Shown: positions 1-9,842 of the stretch, piece after piece
Position numbering within the stretch: position 1 is the first letter of the stretch
Layout: each line of letters starts with the position of its first letter
Source of the DNA: FEN-1219 sp963817615
GTDB lineage: Bacteria; Pseudomonadota; Gammaproteobacteria; Steroidobacterales; Rariloculaceae
Assembly: GCA_963817615.1 (NCBI GenBank)
Contig: CAWFPH010000003.1
Location: forward strand, 744,001-808,000
Reading direction: 5' to 3'
DNA: 64,000 nt
Position numbers and translations under genes: made by a program
Notes under the pieces: generated by a model
What the model was told of the DNA's origin: nothing
The model's database searches: none
Seen by the model: only the letters and a program-made list of their open reading frames with translations

Positions 1-1
1 C

Positions 2-1132
2 CGTTCGTTCGACGCCACCACGCCGATCGTCGTGATGACGGCGTGGGGCAGCATCGCGGTCGCGGTCGAAGCGATGCGACGCGGTGCGCAGGACTTCATC
101 GAAAAGCCGTGGGACAACGATCGGCTCGTGGCGGTGCTGCGCACGCAGGTCGCGCTCGGTCAGGCGCTCAATCGCAGCCACGCCCTCGAGGCCGAGGAGC
201 TCCGCCGCACGGCGGTCGGCGACGAGCTGATCGCCGAATCGCCCGCGATGCAGCCGGTGCTCGAGACGATCGACCGCGTGGCGCCGTCGGATGCGAACGT
301 GCTGATCACGGGGGAGAGCGGCTCCGGCAAGGGGGTCGTCGCACGCCTGATTCACGAGCGCTCGCCTCGCAGCGGCCGCGGCCTCGTGATCGTGAACATC
401 GGCAGCCTCCAGGAAACGGTGTTCGAGAGCGAGATGTTCGGCCACGTCAAGGGCGCGTTCACCGACGCGAAAGCGGACCGCGTCGGGCGGTTCGAGCTAG
501 CCGATCAGGGGACGCTGTTCCTCGACGAGATTGCGAACATCCCGACGAGCCAGCAGGCACGCCTGCTGCGCGTCGTGGAAAGCGGCGAGTTCGAGCGGTT
601 GGGCTCCTCACGCACTCAGCAGGTCGATGTGCGGGTGCTCGCGGCCACCAATGCCAACATCGCAGCCGAGATCGAGGCGGGACGGTTCCGCAGCGACCTG
701 CTGTACCGGCTCAATACCATCCACATCCATCTGCCGCCGCTGCGCGACCGCGGCGACGACATCGTGCGGCTCGCGCAGCGCTTCCTCGAGCGCCACGCGC
801 AGCGCCACCGGCACGCGGTCAACTCTTTCGCCGACTCGGCCCTGTCGGCGCTGCGCCGCTACGCGTGGCCCGGCAACGTGCGCGAGCTGTCGCACGTGAT
901 CGAGCGTGCGGTGCTGATGGCGCGCGGCTCGACGATCGGACCTGCGGACTTGAGGCTCGACGCACCCGCGCCGCTGGCAGGCGAGCGCCCCCCGATGACG
1001 CTCGAGGCGATCGAGCTCGACGCGCTGCGTGCAGCGCTCGCTCGCCACGCCGGCAACGTGATCGCCGCAGCCGACGAGCTCGGCATGAGCCGCTCCGCGC
1101 TCTATCGTCGTATGGAAAAGTTCGGTTTGTGA
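2..1132 (+). CDS. Sigma-54-type response regulator, NtrC-like (5' end outside window)
   Basis: The C-terminal part (376 residues) of a DNA-binding response regulator that would be phosphorylated by the kinase encoded next. The fragment opens in the last third of a receiver domain, with the conserved Lys in DFIEKPW. An AAA+ domain follows, with Walker A GESGSGKG and Walker B GTLFLDEI, then a C-terminal Fis-type helix-turn-helix (AAADELGMSRSALYRR). The sigma-54-contacting loop reads GAFTDA instead of the usual GAFTGA. The stop codon overlaps the GTG start of the kinase gene, so the two are translationally coupled. The phosphorylated Asp and the true start lie upstream of the window. The family assignment is firm; the regulon is unknown. 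Confidence 0.93.
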   Translation, partial: RSFDATTPIVVMTAWGSIAVAVEAMRRGAQDFIEKPWDNDRLVAVLRTQVALGQALNRSHALEAEELRRTAVGDELIAESPAMQPVLETIDRVAPSDANVLITGESGSGKGVVARLIHERSPRSGRGLVIVNIGSLQETVFESEMFGHVKGAFTDAKADRVGRFELADQGTLFLDEIANIPTSQQARLLRVVESGEFERLGSSRTQQVDVRVLAATNANIAAEIEAGRFRSDLLYRLNTIHIHLPPLRDRGDDIVRLAQRFLERHAQRHRHAVNSFADSALSALRRYAWPGNVRELSHVIERAVLMARGSTIGPADLRLDAPAPLAGERPPMTLEAIELDALRAALARHAGNVIAAADELGMSRSALYRRMEKFGL

Positions 1133-2448
1133 GTCGCCGCCGCGCGCTGCGGTTTCAGAACCGCGTCGTGCTGATTGCGGTCGCCGCGGTCGCGCCGGCG
1201 TGGCTTGCGGCCGCCGTGCTCGTTTGGCGCGCGACCACGACCCCGGCGGCGCGCTGGACCGTGATCGGCGCCATCACGCTCGTGCTCGCCGGCGGTCTGT
1301 TCGCGCTGCGCCGGCACGTCGTCCGGCCCATGCAGGCGCTTGCGAACATGTTGGAGGCGCTGCGCGAGGGCGACTACTCGATGCGGGGCCGCAACGTCGA
1401 TTCCGAAGATGCGATCGGCGAGGTGATGATCGAAGTCAACTCGCTGAGCCAGACGCTCTACGACCAGCGGCTCGAGGCCCTCGAAGCCGGCGTGCTGCTG
1501 CAGAAAGTCATCGCCGACGTCGACATTGCCGTGTTCGCGTTCGATGCGGACCACAAGCTGCGGCTCGTGAACGAGTCGGGCGCGGCCCTGCTCGGCGCGC
1601 GGCGTGACGAGCTGCGCGGCCGCAGCGCAGCGTCGCTCGATCTCGAGGATATGCTGCACCAGCCGACCGGCAGCATCGTGCCCCACGCGTTCGGCGGCCG
1701 CACGGGGCGGTGGGAGATCAGGCGCGGCACTTTCCGCGAGGGGGGCAAGCCGCATGCGCTGCTCGTGATCTCGGAGCTCTCGCGTGCGCTGCGCGAGGAG
1801 GAGCGTCAGGCGTGGCAGCGGCTCGTGCGCGTGATCGGACACGAGCTGAACAGCTCACTTGCGCCGATCAAATCGATGGCCGGCACGCTGAGCAAGCTGA
1901 TCGACCGCGAGCCGCCGCCGCCCGATTGGCGGGACGATGCCCGCGCCGGGCTCACGATCATCCACGATCGCGCGGCCGCGCTCGGCCGCTTCATGGGCGC
2001 GTACGCACAGCTCGCAAGGTTGCCGTCGCCGACGCGCCGCGACGCCGACTTCGGCGCGCTCGTGCGGCGGGTCGCGTCGTTGCAGGGTCCGCGTGTGCGA
2101 GTCGAAGGAGGACCGGACTCGACGCTCGCGGTCGATCCCGATCAGATCGAGCAGGTGCTGATCAACCTGATCCGCAATGGCGTCGAGGCGGCGGGGAAGC
2201 GGGGCGGCGTACGCGTCCGCTGGAGCGCGGCCCAGGGGCGGCTCGTCGCGGAGATCGAGGACGACGGGCCGGGACTCGCACGCACGGACAACCTCTGGGT
2301 GCCGTTCTTCACGACCAAGCCGGGCGGCAATGGCATCGGGCTCGTGCTGTCGCGCGAGATCGTGGAGAACCACGGCGGCAGCATCGCACTCGAGAACCGC
2401 ATCGGCGCGCACGGCTGCATCGCGCGCATCGCGTTGCCGCTCGTCTGA
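1129..2448 (+). CDS. Membrane sensor histidine kinase (HAMP-PAS-HisKA-HATPase)
   Basis: Sensor kinase of 439 residues, partner of the upstream response regulator. Two N-terminal membrane helices (about residues 10-32 and 42-60) are separated by only a few residues, so there is almost no periplasmic sensor domain. A HAMP segment (about 62-115), a PAS-like domain (about 130-225), a HisKA helix with His238 in GHELNSSLAPI, and an ATPase domain with N box LINLIRNGVEAA, EDDGPGL and GNGIGLVLS follow. The GTG start at 1129 overlaps the regulator stop (GTGA). The general plan is that of NtrY-like kinases. The signal sensed cannot be read from the sequence. Confidence 0.92.
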   Translation: MSRRRALRFQNRVVLIAVAAVAPAWLAAAVLVWRATTTPAARWTVIGAITLVLAGGLFALRRHVVRPMQALANMLEALREGDYSMRGRNVDSEDAIGEVMIEVNSLSQTLYDQRLEALEAGVLLQKVIADVDIAVFAFDADHKLRLVNESGAALLGARRDELRGRSAASLDLEDMLHQPTGSIVPHAFGGRTGRWEIRRGTFREGGKPHALLVISELSRALREEERQAWQRLVRVIGHELNSSLAPIKSMAGTLSKLIDREPPPPDWRDDARAGLTIIHDRAAALGRFMGAYAQLARLPSPTRRDADFGALVRRVASLQGPRVRVEGGPDSTLAVDPDQIEQVLINLIRNGVEAAGKRGGVRVRWSAAQGRLVAEIEDDGPGLARTDNLWVPFFTTKPGGNGIGLVLSREIVENHGGSIALENRIGAHGCIARIALPLV

Positions 2449-2580
2449 GCGGTGCCGTTGCCGCTATCCACGAAGGCGGCCGATACGCTACGCTCGGCGG
2501 CGACCAGTGAAACGAAACTGGGGCGGCGCGCATCTAGCATAGAGGACGCGGATCGCGCGCGGCGGGGAAGAGGGACGTCT

Positions 2581-4845
2581 TTGCACCGAGGGTCGACCCT
2601 ACCGACGGTCGTCGCACTTGCGGCCGGCGTCGCTCTATCGCTTGCGTTACCGTTGCGGGGAACCGCCCAGCCCGCCGAACGCGCGGCGATCGCAGCGCCC
2701 GGCGAAATCCCGCACGTCGCCTCGCGGCCGAAGCTCGACGGCGTGCTCGACGACGACGTCTGGTCGCACGCGCTCAAGGTGCCGCTCACGATCGAGACCG
2801 GGCCCCGGGAGAACCAGCCGGCGCTCGTCGAGACTACGGCGTACCTCGCCGAGGACGGCTCGGCGCTTCTGATCGCCTTCGACGCGCGCGATCCCGATCC
2901 GAAATCGATTCGCGCCTATCTCAGGGATAGCGACACGGCGTACAACGACGACTTCGTCGGCGTCGTGCTCGACACCTTCAACGACCAGCGGCGTGCGTTC
3001 GAGTTCTTCGCGAACCCGCTCGGTGTGCAAATGGATTTGATCTCAGACGACGTGAATCGCAACGAGAGCGATGCATGGGACGCAATCTGGGACTCCGCCG
3101 GGCAGATCACGGGCCAAGGGTTCGTCGTCGAGATGGTTATTCCGTTCAGCCAGCTGCGCTTCCCGCGCGCGCCCGGCGGCCAAACGTGGGGCATCGACGT
3201 GCTGCGGTTCCGCCCGCGCAGCGACCGCACGCGGATCTCGAACAACCCGCTCGACCGCAATCGCAGCTGTTACCTCTGCCAGTTCGCCAAGTTCCACGGC
3301 TTCGCGAATGCGGAGCCGGGCCGCGCGCTCGAGGTCGTGCCGACGCTCACTTCGACGCGCACGGACACGCGCGCGGCGGCGCCGAGCACGGTGCTCGCGC
3401 GCGGTGCGTTCGACAGCGAGCTCGGCGTCGGCGTGCGCTGGGGCATTACGCCCGACATCACGGCCGACCTCGCGCTGAATCCGGATTTCTCGCAAGTCGA
3501 GGCAGACGTCGCGCAGCTCGGGGAAAACGCCCAATTCGCGCTGTTCTACCCCGAGTCGCGACCGTTCTTTCTCGAAGGCGCGGAGTATTACGGCAGCCCG
3601 CTCGAAGCCGTGTTCACGCGGACCATGGCCGACCCCGACGTCGGCGCGAAGCTCACCGGCCGCAGCGGCCAGAACACCTTCGGGGCGTTCGCCGTGCGCG
3701 ACGCCGTCACGAACCTGCTGTTCCCCGGACCGCTCGGGTCGCAGAGCGGGGCGCTCGGGCGGGCGAACGACGCCTTCGTCGGGCGCTACACGCGGGGCTT
3801 TGGGGACGCCTCCACGATCGGCGCGCTCGTAACCGATCGCAGCGCCGACGGCTACCACAACTCGGTCGCCGGCTTCGACGGCCGCTACCACATCAACGAT
3901 CAGAACACGCTGCGCTTTCAGCGCCTCCAGTCGCGCACCGAGTACCCCGCCGATGTCGCCGCGACTTTCGCCCAGGCGACCGGCGAGCTTGCGGGCAGCG
4001 CAACGCGGCTCGAGTACTACTACCAAACGCGCGATTGGTACGTGAACTTCTACCATCAGGATCTCGACCCCGGATTTCGGGCAGACACCGGCTTCATTCC
4101 GCGCGTCGACTACGACGAGGACTGGTTCAAAGCCAACCGCACCTGGCAAGGTCACGACGGCACCATCTGGAACCAACTGCAAGCCGGAATGTTCTGGGAC
4201 GACGCGCACGACAGCGGCGGCCGGCTCCTGGGCCGCAGCGCCGAGCCGTTCTTCTCGTTCTCGGGCCCGCGACAGTCGTTCGTGCAGGTGCGCGCCGGCC
4301 CGCGGCAGGAATATTGGGACGGGAAAATTTTCGATCTCGACGAGCTGCTGCTGTTCTCGCAAATCCGACCGCGCACCGGCCTCAACATGGTTCTTCAGGC
4401 GCGCATCGGTCAAGCGGTCGATTACTCCAACTCCGCCGTAGGGCGCGAGCGGCGCGTGCAGCCGCAGATCGACTGGAATGCGACACGCCATCTGCTGGTG
4501 CGGCTGCAGCACACCTCCGACGTGCTCACACGCTCCGGTGCGCAGGTGTTCGACGCCGAGCTCACGGATCTCAGAGTCACCTGGCAGTTCAACCTGCGCA
4601 GCTTCGTGCGGGTCACGCTGCAGCGCCAAGACATCGATCGAAACGTCGCGCTGTACGCATTGCAGACGACCGAGCCGCGCTCGCAATCGCTCGGGACGCA
4701 GCTGCTCTACGCGTACAAGCTGAATCCGCAGACGCTGCTCTACGCGGGCTACTCCGACAATCGGCTCGAGGACCTCGTATCGGGCCGACTCGAGCAAACC
4801 GGCCGCACACTGTTCCTGAAGCTGAGCTACGCGTGGACGCCGTAG
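2581..4845 (+). CDS. DUF5916-type outer-membrane protein with CBM9-like N-terminal domain
   Basis: Exported protein of about 754 residues. A signal peptide (VVALAAGVALSLALPL, then GTAQ) is followed by a CBM9-like beta-sandwich domain (KLDGVLDDDVW, about residues 45-250). The long C-terminal half is rich in aromatic-ended strands and ends in LFLKLSYAWTP, as in outer-membrane barrels. Proteins of this plan are annotated as DUF5916 family; the substrate is unknown. I chose the TTG at 2581 because GAGGGA lies just upstream and it begins directly at the signal peptide. An in-frame GTG at 2452, four bases after the kinase stop, would add 43 residues of poor signal-peptide character. It may be cotranscribed with the two-component genes. 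Confidence 0.8.
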   Translation: MHRGSTLPTVVALAAGVALSLALPLRGTAQPAERAAIAAPGEIPHVASRPKLDGVLDDDVWSHALKVPLTIETGPRENQPALVETTAYLAEDGSALLIAFDARDPDPKSIRAYLRDSDTAYNDDFVGVVLDTFNDQRRAFEFFANPLGVQMDLISDDVNRNESDAWDAIWDSAGQITGQGFVVEMVIPFSQLRFPRAPGGQTWGIDVLRFRPRSDRTRISNNPLDRNRSCYLCQFAKFHGFANAEPGRALEVVPTLTSTRTDTRAAAPSTVLARGAFDSELGVGVRWGITPDITADLALNPDFSQVEADVAQLGENAQFALFYPESRPFFLEGAEYYGSPLEAVFTRTMADPDVGAKLTGRSGQNTFGAFAVRDAVTNLLFPGPLGSQSGALGRANDAFVGRYTRGFGDASTIGALVTDRSADGYHNSVAGFDGRYHINDQNTLRFQRLQSRTEYPADVAATFAQATGELAGSATRLEYYYQTRDWYVNFYHQDLDPGFRADTGFIPRVDYDEDWFKANRTWQGHDGTIWNQLQAGMFWDDAHDSGGRLLGRSAEPFFSFSGPRQSFVQVRAGPRQEYWDGKIFDLDELLLFSQIRPRTGLNMVLQARIGQAVDYSNSAVGRERRVQPQIDWNATRHLLVRLQHTSDVLTRSGAQVFDAELTDLRVTWQFNLRSFVRVTLQRQDIDRNVALYALQTTEPRSQSLGTQLLYAYKLNPQTLLYAGYSDNRLEDLVSGRLEQTGRTLFLKLSYAWTP

Positions 4846-4858
4846 CGGGCAGGCGCGG

Positions 4859-5983
4859 CTAGAACGGCACGCGTGCGAGCACCGTGGACAGGGCGCCCGC
4901 GCCGGTGCTGTAGAGAAACGTCTTGCTGTCCGGTGCGACGCGCAGGTCGAGCACGCCCGGCGCGTCGTACAGCGCCTCGATCGCACCGTCGCTCGCGCGG
5001 CGAACCACGATCGTCCCGACCACGGACGTCCGCACACGGCCGCGCACGATCGGGGACTCGTAGCTCACGACGAATGTGCCGTTCGGCGCGAGCTGCACGA
5101 AGTCGAGCGTGCTGGCGCTGCTTCCCGGCGTCGCGGAATCGAAGGCCGGCGTCACCAGCGGCACGGACCACAGCACCTTGCCGGTCGCGAGATCGTTCAG
5201 CTCGAGCGCGCCGTTGCGCTCGTATGCGGCCGCGAGCGACACGGCACCGAATGTCCCGACAGTGCGCGCGGGCGAATGCGTGCCGGCGAGCGTGAGCTGG
5301 ACTTGCCAGTCCCGCGTGCTCCAGGCGCGCACGCCGTGCCACTCCGCGTCGTCGATCGAGCTCGCGTTGGCGGCGAGCAACGTGCGGCCGTCGGCCGAGA
5401 ACGCGAGCTGCGCCCGGGCCGCAATCGCGTCGAGCCGCCGAATCGGCCCAGCGTCTGCCGTCGCGACCACGTTGACCGCGCCGAGGCCGCGCTGCCGATC
5501 GTCGAGGCTGCGAGCGGCTTGGTAGGCGAGCAGCGCGCCGTTCGGCGAAAACGCGACCGCGCCGATCGGTCCGCAAAGCCCTTCGCAGGGATAGCGCGCG
5601 GCAGGCTCGGCCGCGGCGCGATAGAGCTCCACCTGACCGAGCCGGCCGACCGCGAGCGCGCCGCCGCGCGAAATCGCGATCGAGTACGCCGGGTCGCGGC
5701 TCCAGTCCGCCGCGACCCGGCGCACGATCGCGCCGCTCGAGGCATCGACGACGCGGGCGCCGGTCGCGTCGGCGATCGCGACGAGTCGACCGTCGGCGGA
5801 AAAAGCGTCGCGCGACCACGCGAACGCGGGATCGATCTTGCGGCCGCCGAGGCGCCAGACGACCGACAGACCGGGCGGGTCCGCCGGCGCGGCCTGCGAG
5901 CCCGCCGGACTTTGCGCGGCGACGGCGAGACCGTGCACGAGCCACCACGCCGCGACAGCAGCCGTCGCGGGCGGCGAGGTCAA
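4859..5983 (-). CDS. Exported WD40-like beta-propeller protein
   Basis: Protein of 374 residues with an N-terminal hydrophobic export segment (AAVAAWWLVHGLAVAAQ). The rest is a series of repeated blades marked by FSADGRLVA, FSPNGALLA, FSADGRTLL, LAPNGTFVV and VAPDSKTFL, each followed by the hydrophobic strands expected of a WD40/YVTN-type propeller. Such proteins usually act as binding scaffolds. No catalytic residues are recognisable and the partner is unknown. It stands alone, convergent with the DUF5916 gene and divergent from the DMT transporter gene. Confidence 0.75.
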   Translation of the reverse strand: MTSPPATAAVAAWWLVHGLAVAAQSPAGSQAAPADPPGLSVVWRLGGRKIDPAFAWSRDAFSADGRLVAIADATGARVVDASSGAIVRRVAADWSRDPAYSIAISRGGALAVGRLGQVELYRAAAEPAARYPCEGLCGPIGAVAFSPNGALLAYQAARSLDDRQRGLGAVNVVATADAGPIRRLDAIAARAQLAFSADGRTLLAANASSIDDAEWHGVRAWSTRDWQVQLTLAGTHSPARTVGTFGAVSLAAAYERNGALELNDLATGKVLWSVPLVTPAFDSATPGSSASTLDFVQLAPNGTFVVSYESPIVRGRVRTSVVGTIVVRRASDGAIEALYDAPGVLDLRVAPDSKTFLYSTGAGALSTVLARVPF

Positions 5984-6147
5984 GGGGCGCTGGCGGGGAA
6001 GGCGCAGTGTCGGTCTCGGATGCTACTTCCGTGCGGCGGCCGATTCTCCCATAGATCGGCGCTGCGCCGCAGGCGCGCTGTGCACTTGACCGCGGCACGG
6101 GGACTCTTCAGTCTCTCGCGGCTCCGCAGCCGTTTCGTGGGTCACCG

Positions 6148-7053
6148 ATGAGCGCCGCCGCCACCAATGACGCCAACAAGGCGCCGAGCTTTGGTCCGCT
6201 CGTCGCACTGGTGTTCTTGGCGCTGATTTGGGGCTACAACTGGGTCGTGATGAAGATCGGGCTGCGTTACGTCGGCCCGCTCGACTTCGCGGCGCAGCGC
6301 TCCGTGATCGGGGTCGTGCTGATGTTCGGGTCGCTGCTCGTGCTGCGCGTGCCGCTCAAGCCGAGGCACGTCGTCAAGACGATCTGGCTCGGCGTGTTTC
6401 AGACGTCCGGCTTCTTGGGCTTGATCTCGTGGTCGCTGAGCATCGGCGCGGCCGGCAAGAGCGCGGTGCTCGGCTATACGATGCCGTTTTGGGTCATCGT
6501 GCTCGGCTGGCCGTTCCTGCCCGACCGGCTGCGGGGTTGGCAGTGGCCGGCCGCCGCGCTGATCTTGGGCGGCCTCGTGCTCGTGCTCGAGCCGTGGAGC
6601 ACGGAGGCCGGCATCGCCAGCAGCCTATTCGCGCTCGCGGCCGGCGTGTCGTGGGCCGTGAGCGTGATCATCTTCAAGCGGATCCCGGTCGTGGGCCGCG
6701 ACGAGCTGCTGTCGCTCACGACCTGGCAGATGTTCTACGGCACGATTCCGCTCGTCGCGCTCGCTTGGCTCGTGCCCGAGCGGCCCGTCGAATGGAGCGG
6801 GCAATTCATCGTCGCGCTCGCCTACAACAGCATCGGCGGTATGGCGATCGCAACGCTGCTGTGGCTGTACATTCTGCAGAGTCTACCCGCGACGATCAGC
6901 GGGTTGAATGCGCTCGCCGTGCCGATCGTCGGCGTGATCGCGGCGTGGCTGCAGCTCGGCGAGCGACCGAGCCCGGCGGAGGGCGGCGGAATGGGGCTGA
7001 TCTTGATCGGCTTGGCGATGCTGGCCGCGGCAGGCCGATCGCGCAAGCCGTAA
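6148..7053 (+). CDS. DMT-superfamily (EamA) transporter
   Basis: Inner-membrane protein of 301 residues with ten predicted helices arranged as two EamA repeats (about residues 12-145 and 155-295). Landmarks are the N-terminal LALIWGYNWVVMKIGL and the second-repeat segment LNALAVPIVGVIAAWLQLGE, both typical of RhaT/EamA permeases that export amino acids or other small metabolites. The substrate cannot be inferred. It ends 27 bases before the convergent TonB receptor gene, so there is little room for separate terminators. Confidence 0.9.
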   Translation: MSAAATNDANKAPSFGPLVALVFLALIWGYNWVVMKIGLRYVGPLDFAAQRSVIGVVLMFGSLLVLRVPLKPRHVVKTIWLGVFQTSGFLGLISWSLSIGAAGKSAVLGYTMPFWVIVLGWPFLPDRLRGWQWPAAALILGGLVLVLEPWSTEAGIASSLFALAAGVSWAVSVIIFKRIPVVGRDELLSLTTWQMFYGTIPLVALAWLVPERPVEWSGQFIVALAYNSIGGMAIATLLWLYILQSLPATISGLNALAVPIVGVIAAWLQLGERPSPAEGGGMGLILIGLAMLAAAGRSRKP

Positions 7054-7080
7054 CGCATCCCGCCCACTCGCTGTCGCAGA

Positions 7081-9165
7081 TCAGAACCGGAACGCGACCT
7101 CCGCGCTCAATATGCGGCCGTAATCGGGGATACCGCCGCGCGAGCCGGCAGAGGACGGGAGGTAGTTGGCGCGATCGAACAGATTGCGCACGAACGTCCG
7201 CAGCTCCGTGCGCGCGCCGAGCGCGTGCACCGCCCCGATGTCCGTGCGCGAGTACTGGGGCAGCGGCTCGGCCGCGATCCCCGCGCTCGGCGGAAACACG
7301 TCGTCGGCGTCGAGCTGCCAGTGTTGCACGGCGTAGAATCGGGTGCGCGAGGCGGCGTGGCGGTAGCCGATCTGCGCATCGACGATGTACGCGGGAAAAG
7401 CGTCGTAGGGCTGCTCGAGCGTGTCGTTCTTGCTTCTGACCCACGACGCGCCCACGTCGAGCTGCCACGGTTCGTTCTGCCAGCCGAGCTGCCAGGTGAG
7501 CCCTCGCGAGGTGTTTCGCTCGAGATTGCGAAACACGAACGGCGCGGTGCCGCCGGGGTTGGCTACGGATACGATGCCGTCGCTCCATTTCGAGCGGAAT
7601 GCCGAAGCCTGCGTGTGCCAGTGCTCGCCCTCGTGCATCGCGACGAGCTCGAGCGTGTCGACGCGTTCGGGGTCGAGGGCCGGATTCGCTTCGATCAGAC
7701 CGGCGGTGCCGTTCAAGTCGTTCGCGGTGGGCGCACGGAATGCGCTGCCGTACAGCAGTTTGAGCGCCTCGTGCCGACGCGGATGCCAAATCACGCCGAG
7801 CCGCGGCGAAACCTGGCGGCCAAAGTCCGAGTAGTCGTCGAGCCGCGCGCCGTACACGATGCGCCAGCGCTCGCCGCGCCCGTGCGTAGTGCCCTCGAAA
7901 GTGGCGCTCCAGATGCGTCGATCCGCGCCGGCCGCGGGGTTCTCGGCGTCGAGCGTGAGCGCCCCGCCAAGGTCGTAGTTGCGCGTGCGCGCGGAGTCGA
8001 CGGCGAGCGACTCGACGCCGAGCACCGCGGCGAGCTCGGTGCGAGCGGCCGCGAGCCGCTTCTCATAGCTCGCGTGCACGCCGGCGCGGCGTTGGCGCAC
8101 GGCGGATTCGAAGTCGAAGGTCGTGCGGCCCGCGTCGAGCAGGCTGTCCGACCACCACGCGTACGCCGCGGCCTCGAGCGCCGTCCCGTTCGAATGCTCC
8201 GAGCGCACGCCGCCGTCGAGCACGTACAAGCTCGCGTCCACGCCGCCGAAATCACGTCGGCCCGCGAGCCGCGTCCCGAAGCCTTGGAAATCCTCGCCGT
8301 CGTAGCGATCGATCAGCATGCCGCCGTGCCATGCAAGATCGCCGTCGCCGCCGCCGTGCACCTTGAGGCTCAGCGTCTGCGCGCCGTAGCGGTTATCGCG
8401 CTCGCTCGTCTGCAGCGCGCCGGTTGCGGGATCGTCGTATCGGTACGAGAGATTCTGGCTCGGCTGCCCGTCCACCGTTGCGGCGAGGCTCAGGCGTGCA
8501 CGCTCGCGCAAGCCGGCGCTCACGCGCCCCGTGGCCGCATAGGCGCCGTTGCTTCGGAGGTCGGCTTCGAGCGTCCGCTCGTCCGCCGTTGCATCGTAGC
8601 CGTGCAATGCGACGACCCCGTGAAACGCATCCGCGCCGTAGAGCGCCGAGCCGGGGCCTTCGATCAGCTCGATCTCGTCGATCGTTCCCAAGCCGACGCT
8701 CGGGACATTGAGCGTGGGCGCACCACGAAACAGATCATTGAGCGGCACGCCGTCGAAGCTAACGAGCACCCCGAGCAGGGAGGTCGTACGCGTATAGCCG
8801 CGGATCGCGAACGCGTCGGCACCGCCGAGCGCGGGCGTGACCGCGATCCCGGGGATGGGGGCCAGCGCCTCCGAGACGCTGCGCGCACCCCGCCGCTGCC
8901 ACGCCGCCTCCGGCAGCACGTCGACGGAGGAGGCCGCGTCGAGCGCAGTGGTGGGAATGCGTGACGCGACGCGGACCTCGACCTGCAACAGCTCCTCGAG
9001 CGACAGGTCGGCCAGCGCCGCGGGCGAGTCGCGCGCGTCGTGCGCGGCGAGCGCGGGATAGGGCAGGAGCCCGGCCGCAGGGCACGTGAGCGTCGCGAGC
9101 ACGCTCGCCATTCGCCGCGGCAGTCCTCGCGAGCGCCGCCGATCCATTGAGCCGAGCCGTCCCAC
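7081..9165 (-). CDS. TonB-dependent outer-membrane receptor
   Basis: Receptor of 694 residues. It has a signal region, the DLSLEELLQVEV segment common at the N-terminus of vitamin B12/siderophore-type receptors, a plug domain (IPGIAVTPALGG, then IEGPGSALYGADAFHGVV) and a beta-barrel ending in the aromatic terminus LSAEVAFRF. The GTG at 9165 is preceded by CAGGAG; an ATG at 9147 is an alternative. It lies last in a minus-strand series after marR, the periplasmic protein gene and the DUF6152 gene, separated from the latter by 153 bases, so it may belong to that transcription unit. Ligand unknown. No TonB/ExbB/ExbD genes are nearby. Confidence 0.93.
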   Translation of the reverse strand: MGRLGSMDRRRSRGLPRRMASVLATLTCPAAGLLPYPALAAHDARDSPAALADLSLEELLQVEVRVASRIPTTALDAASSVDVLPEAAWQRRGARSVSEALAPIPGIAVTPALGGADAFAIRGYTRTTSLLGVLVSFDGVPLNDLFRGAPTLNVPSVGLGTIDEIELIEGPGSALYGADAFHGVVALHGYDATADERTLEADLRSNGAYAATGRVSAGLRERARLSLAATVDGQPSQNLSYRYDDPATGALQTSERDNRYGAQTLSLKVHGGGDGDLAWHGGMLIDRYDGEDFQGFGTRLAGRRDFGGVDASLYVLDGGVRSEHSNGTALEAAAYAWWSDSLLDAGRTTFDFESAVRQRRAGVHASYEKRLAAARTELAAVLGVESLAVDSARTRNYDLGGALTLDAENPAAGADRRIWSATFEGTTHGRGERWRIVYGARLDDYSDFGRQVSPRLGVIWHPRRHEALKLLYGSAFRAPTANDLNGTAGLIEANPALDPERVDTLELVAMHEGEHWHTQASAFRSKWSDGIVSVANPGGTAPFVFRNLERNTSRGLTWQLGWQNEPWQLDVGASWVRSKNDTLEQPYDAFPAYIVDAQIGYRHAASRTRFYAVQHWQLDADDVFPPSAGIAAEPLPQYSRTDIGAVHALGARTELRTFVRNLFDRANYLPSSAGSRGGIPDYGRILSAEVAFRF

Positions 9166-9318
9166 GGCGCTCCTGAAACATTCTCTCGGGCCGAGAGTTT
9201 AGGAGCTGCAACGGGTTTACGAGTCGACCCGCGTCACAGCCGCGGGCGCGGCGACGGCACCGTCGCGGCGGTTTGCAGGGTTGCCCCTAACGGCGAGCTC
9301 GGGCTCGCCGCCGATGAG

Positions 9319-9828
9319 TCAGTGTGAGGGCGGCGGCGGCGGAGGATCGCTCTGCGCGGGCAGCGTGCCGTCGCCGTGCTTCGTGGCGCCCGGCACCGAG
9401 TCGCAGTGCTTGCCAGGTGCCGGCACCGCGTCGTCAGGGCAGCGGTAGAGGCCATTCTTGCCGCGCCCACCCGCGAGCAAGCCGTTGCGCAGCGGATGCA
9501 GACCCACGCTGAAAACGGTGCCGCGCGGGAACGAGTTCACGGAGATGCCGTGCTCCGATGCCTGCGCCGCGCTCTCCATCTCCACGGCCCAGATCACCGG
9601 CTCGCCCTTCGCGTCGCGCAGCACCTGGTCGCGGGCCTCGTTGAGCGGTGCGAAGAAGATCTGCAGATGGTTCGCATCCGGGTTCACGCGCGAAACCACG
9701 CCGGTAAACACGTAGACCTTCGATAAGTCGTACATCGCCAGCGAATGGTGGGCGGCGGCCGGACCGCTCGACGCGAGCGACGCGGCGGTCGCTGCAGCGA
9801 GCAGCACGAGTGAGAGGGGCTTGGCCAT
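9319..9828 (-). CDS. DUF6152-like exported protein
   Basis: Exported protein of 169 residues. A signal peptide (LSLVLLAAATAASLA) ends at AAAHHSLAMYD, and the mature N-terminal HHS is typical of DUF6152 proteins. A small beta domain follows (VYVFTGVVSRVNPDAN, VIWAVEMES, GTVFSVGLHPLRNG), then a proline-rich tail. The ATG at 9828 has a good GGAG box and lies 14 bases after the stop of the upstream periplasmic-protein gene, so they are almost certainly one operon. DUF6152 proteins often neighbour proteins with a WDGDTL motif, as here. The biochemical role is unknown. Confidence 0.8.
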   Translation of the reverse strand: MAKPLSLVLLAAATAASLASSGPAAAHHSLAMYDLSKVYVFTGVVSRVNPDANHLQIFFAPLNEARDQVLRDAKGEPVIWAVEMESAAQASEHGISVNSFPRGTVFSVGLHPLRNGLLAGGRGKNGLYRCPDDAVPAPGKHCDSVPGATKHGDGTLPAQSDPPPPPPSH

Positions 9829-9842
9829 GGTGTCTCCTTTCT

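Noticed and set aside
9251..9307. Two GC inverted repeats (GCGACGG/CCGTCGC and GGCGAGC/GCTCGCC) downstream of the DUF6152 gene as terminators
   Set aside because: Stems of seven pairs without a T run are common by chance at this GC content, and the TonB receptor gene follows on the same strand.
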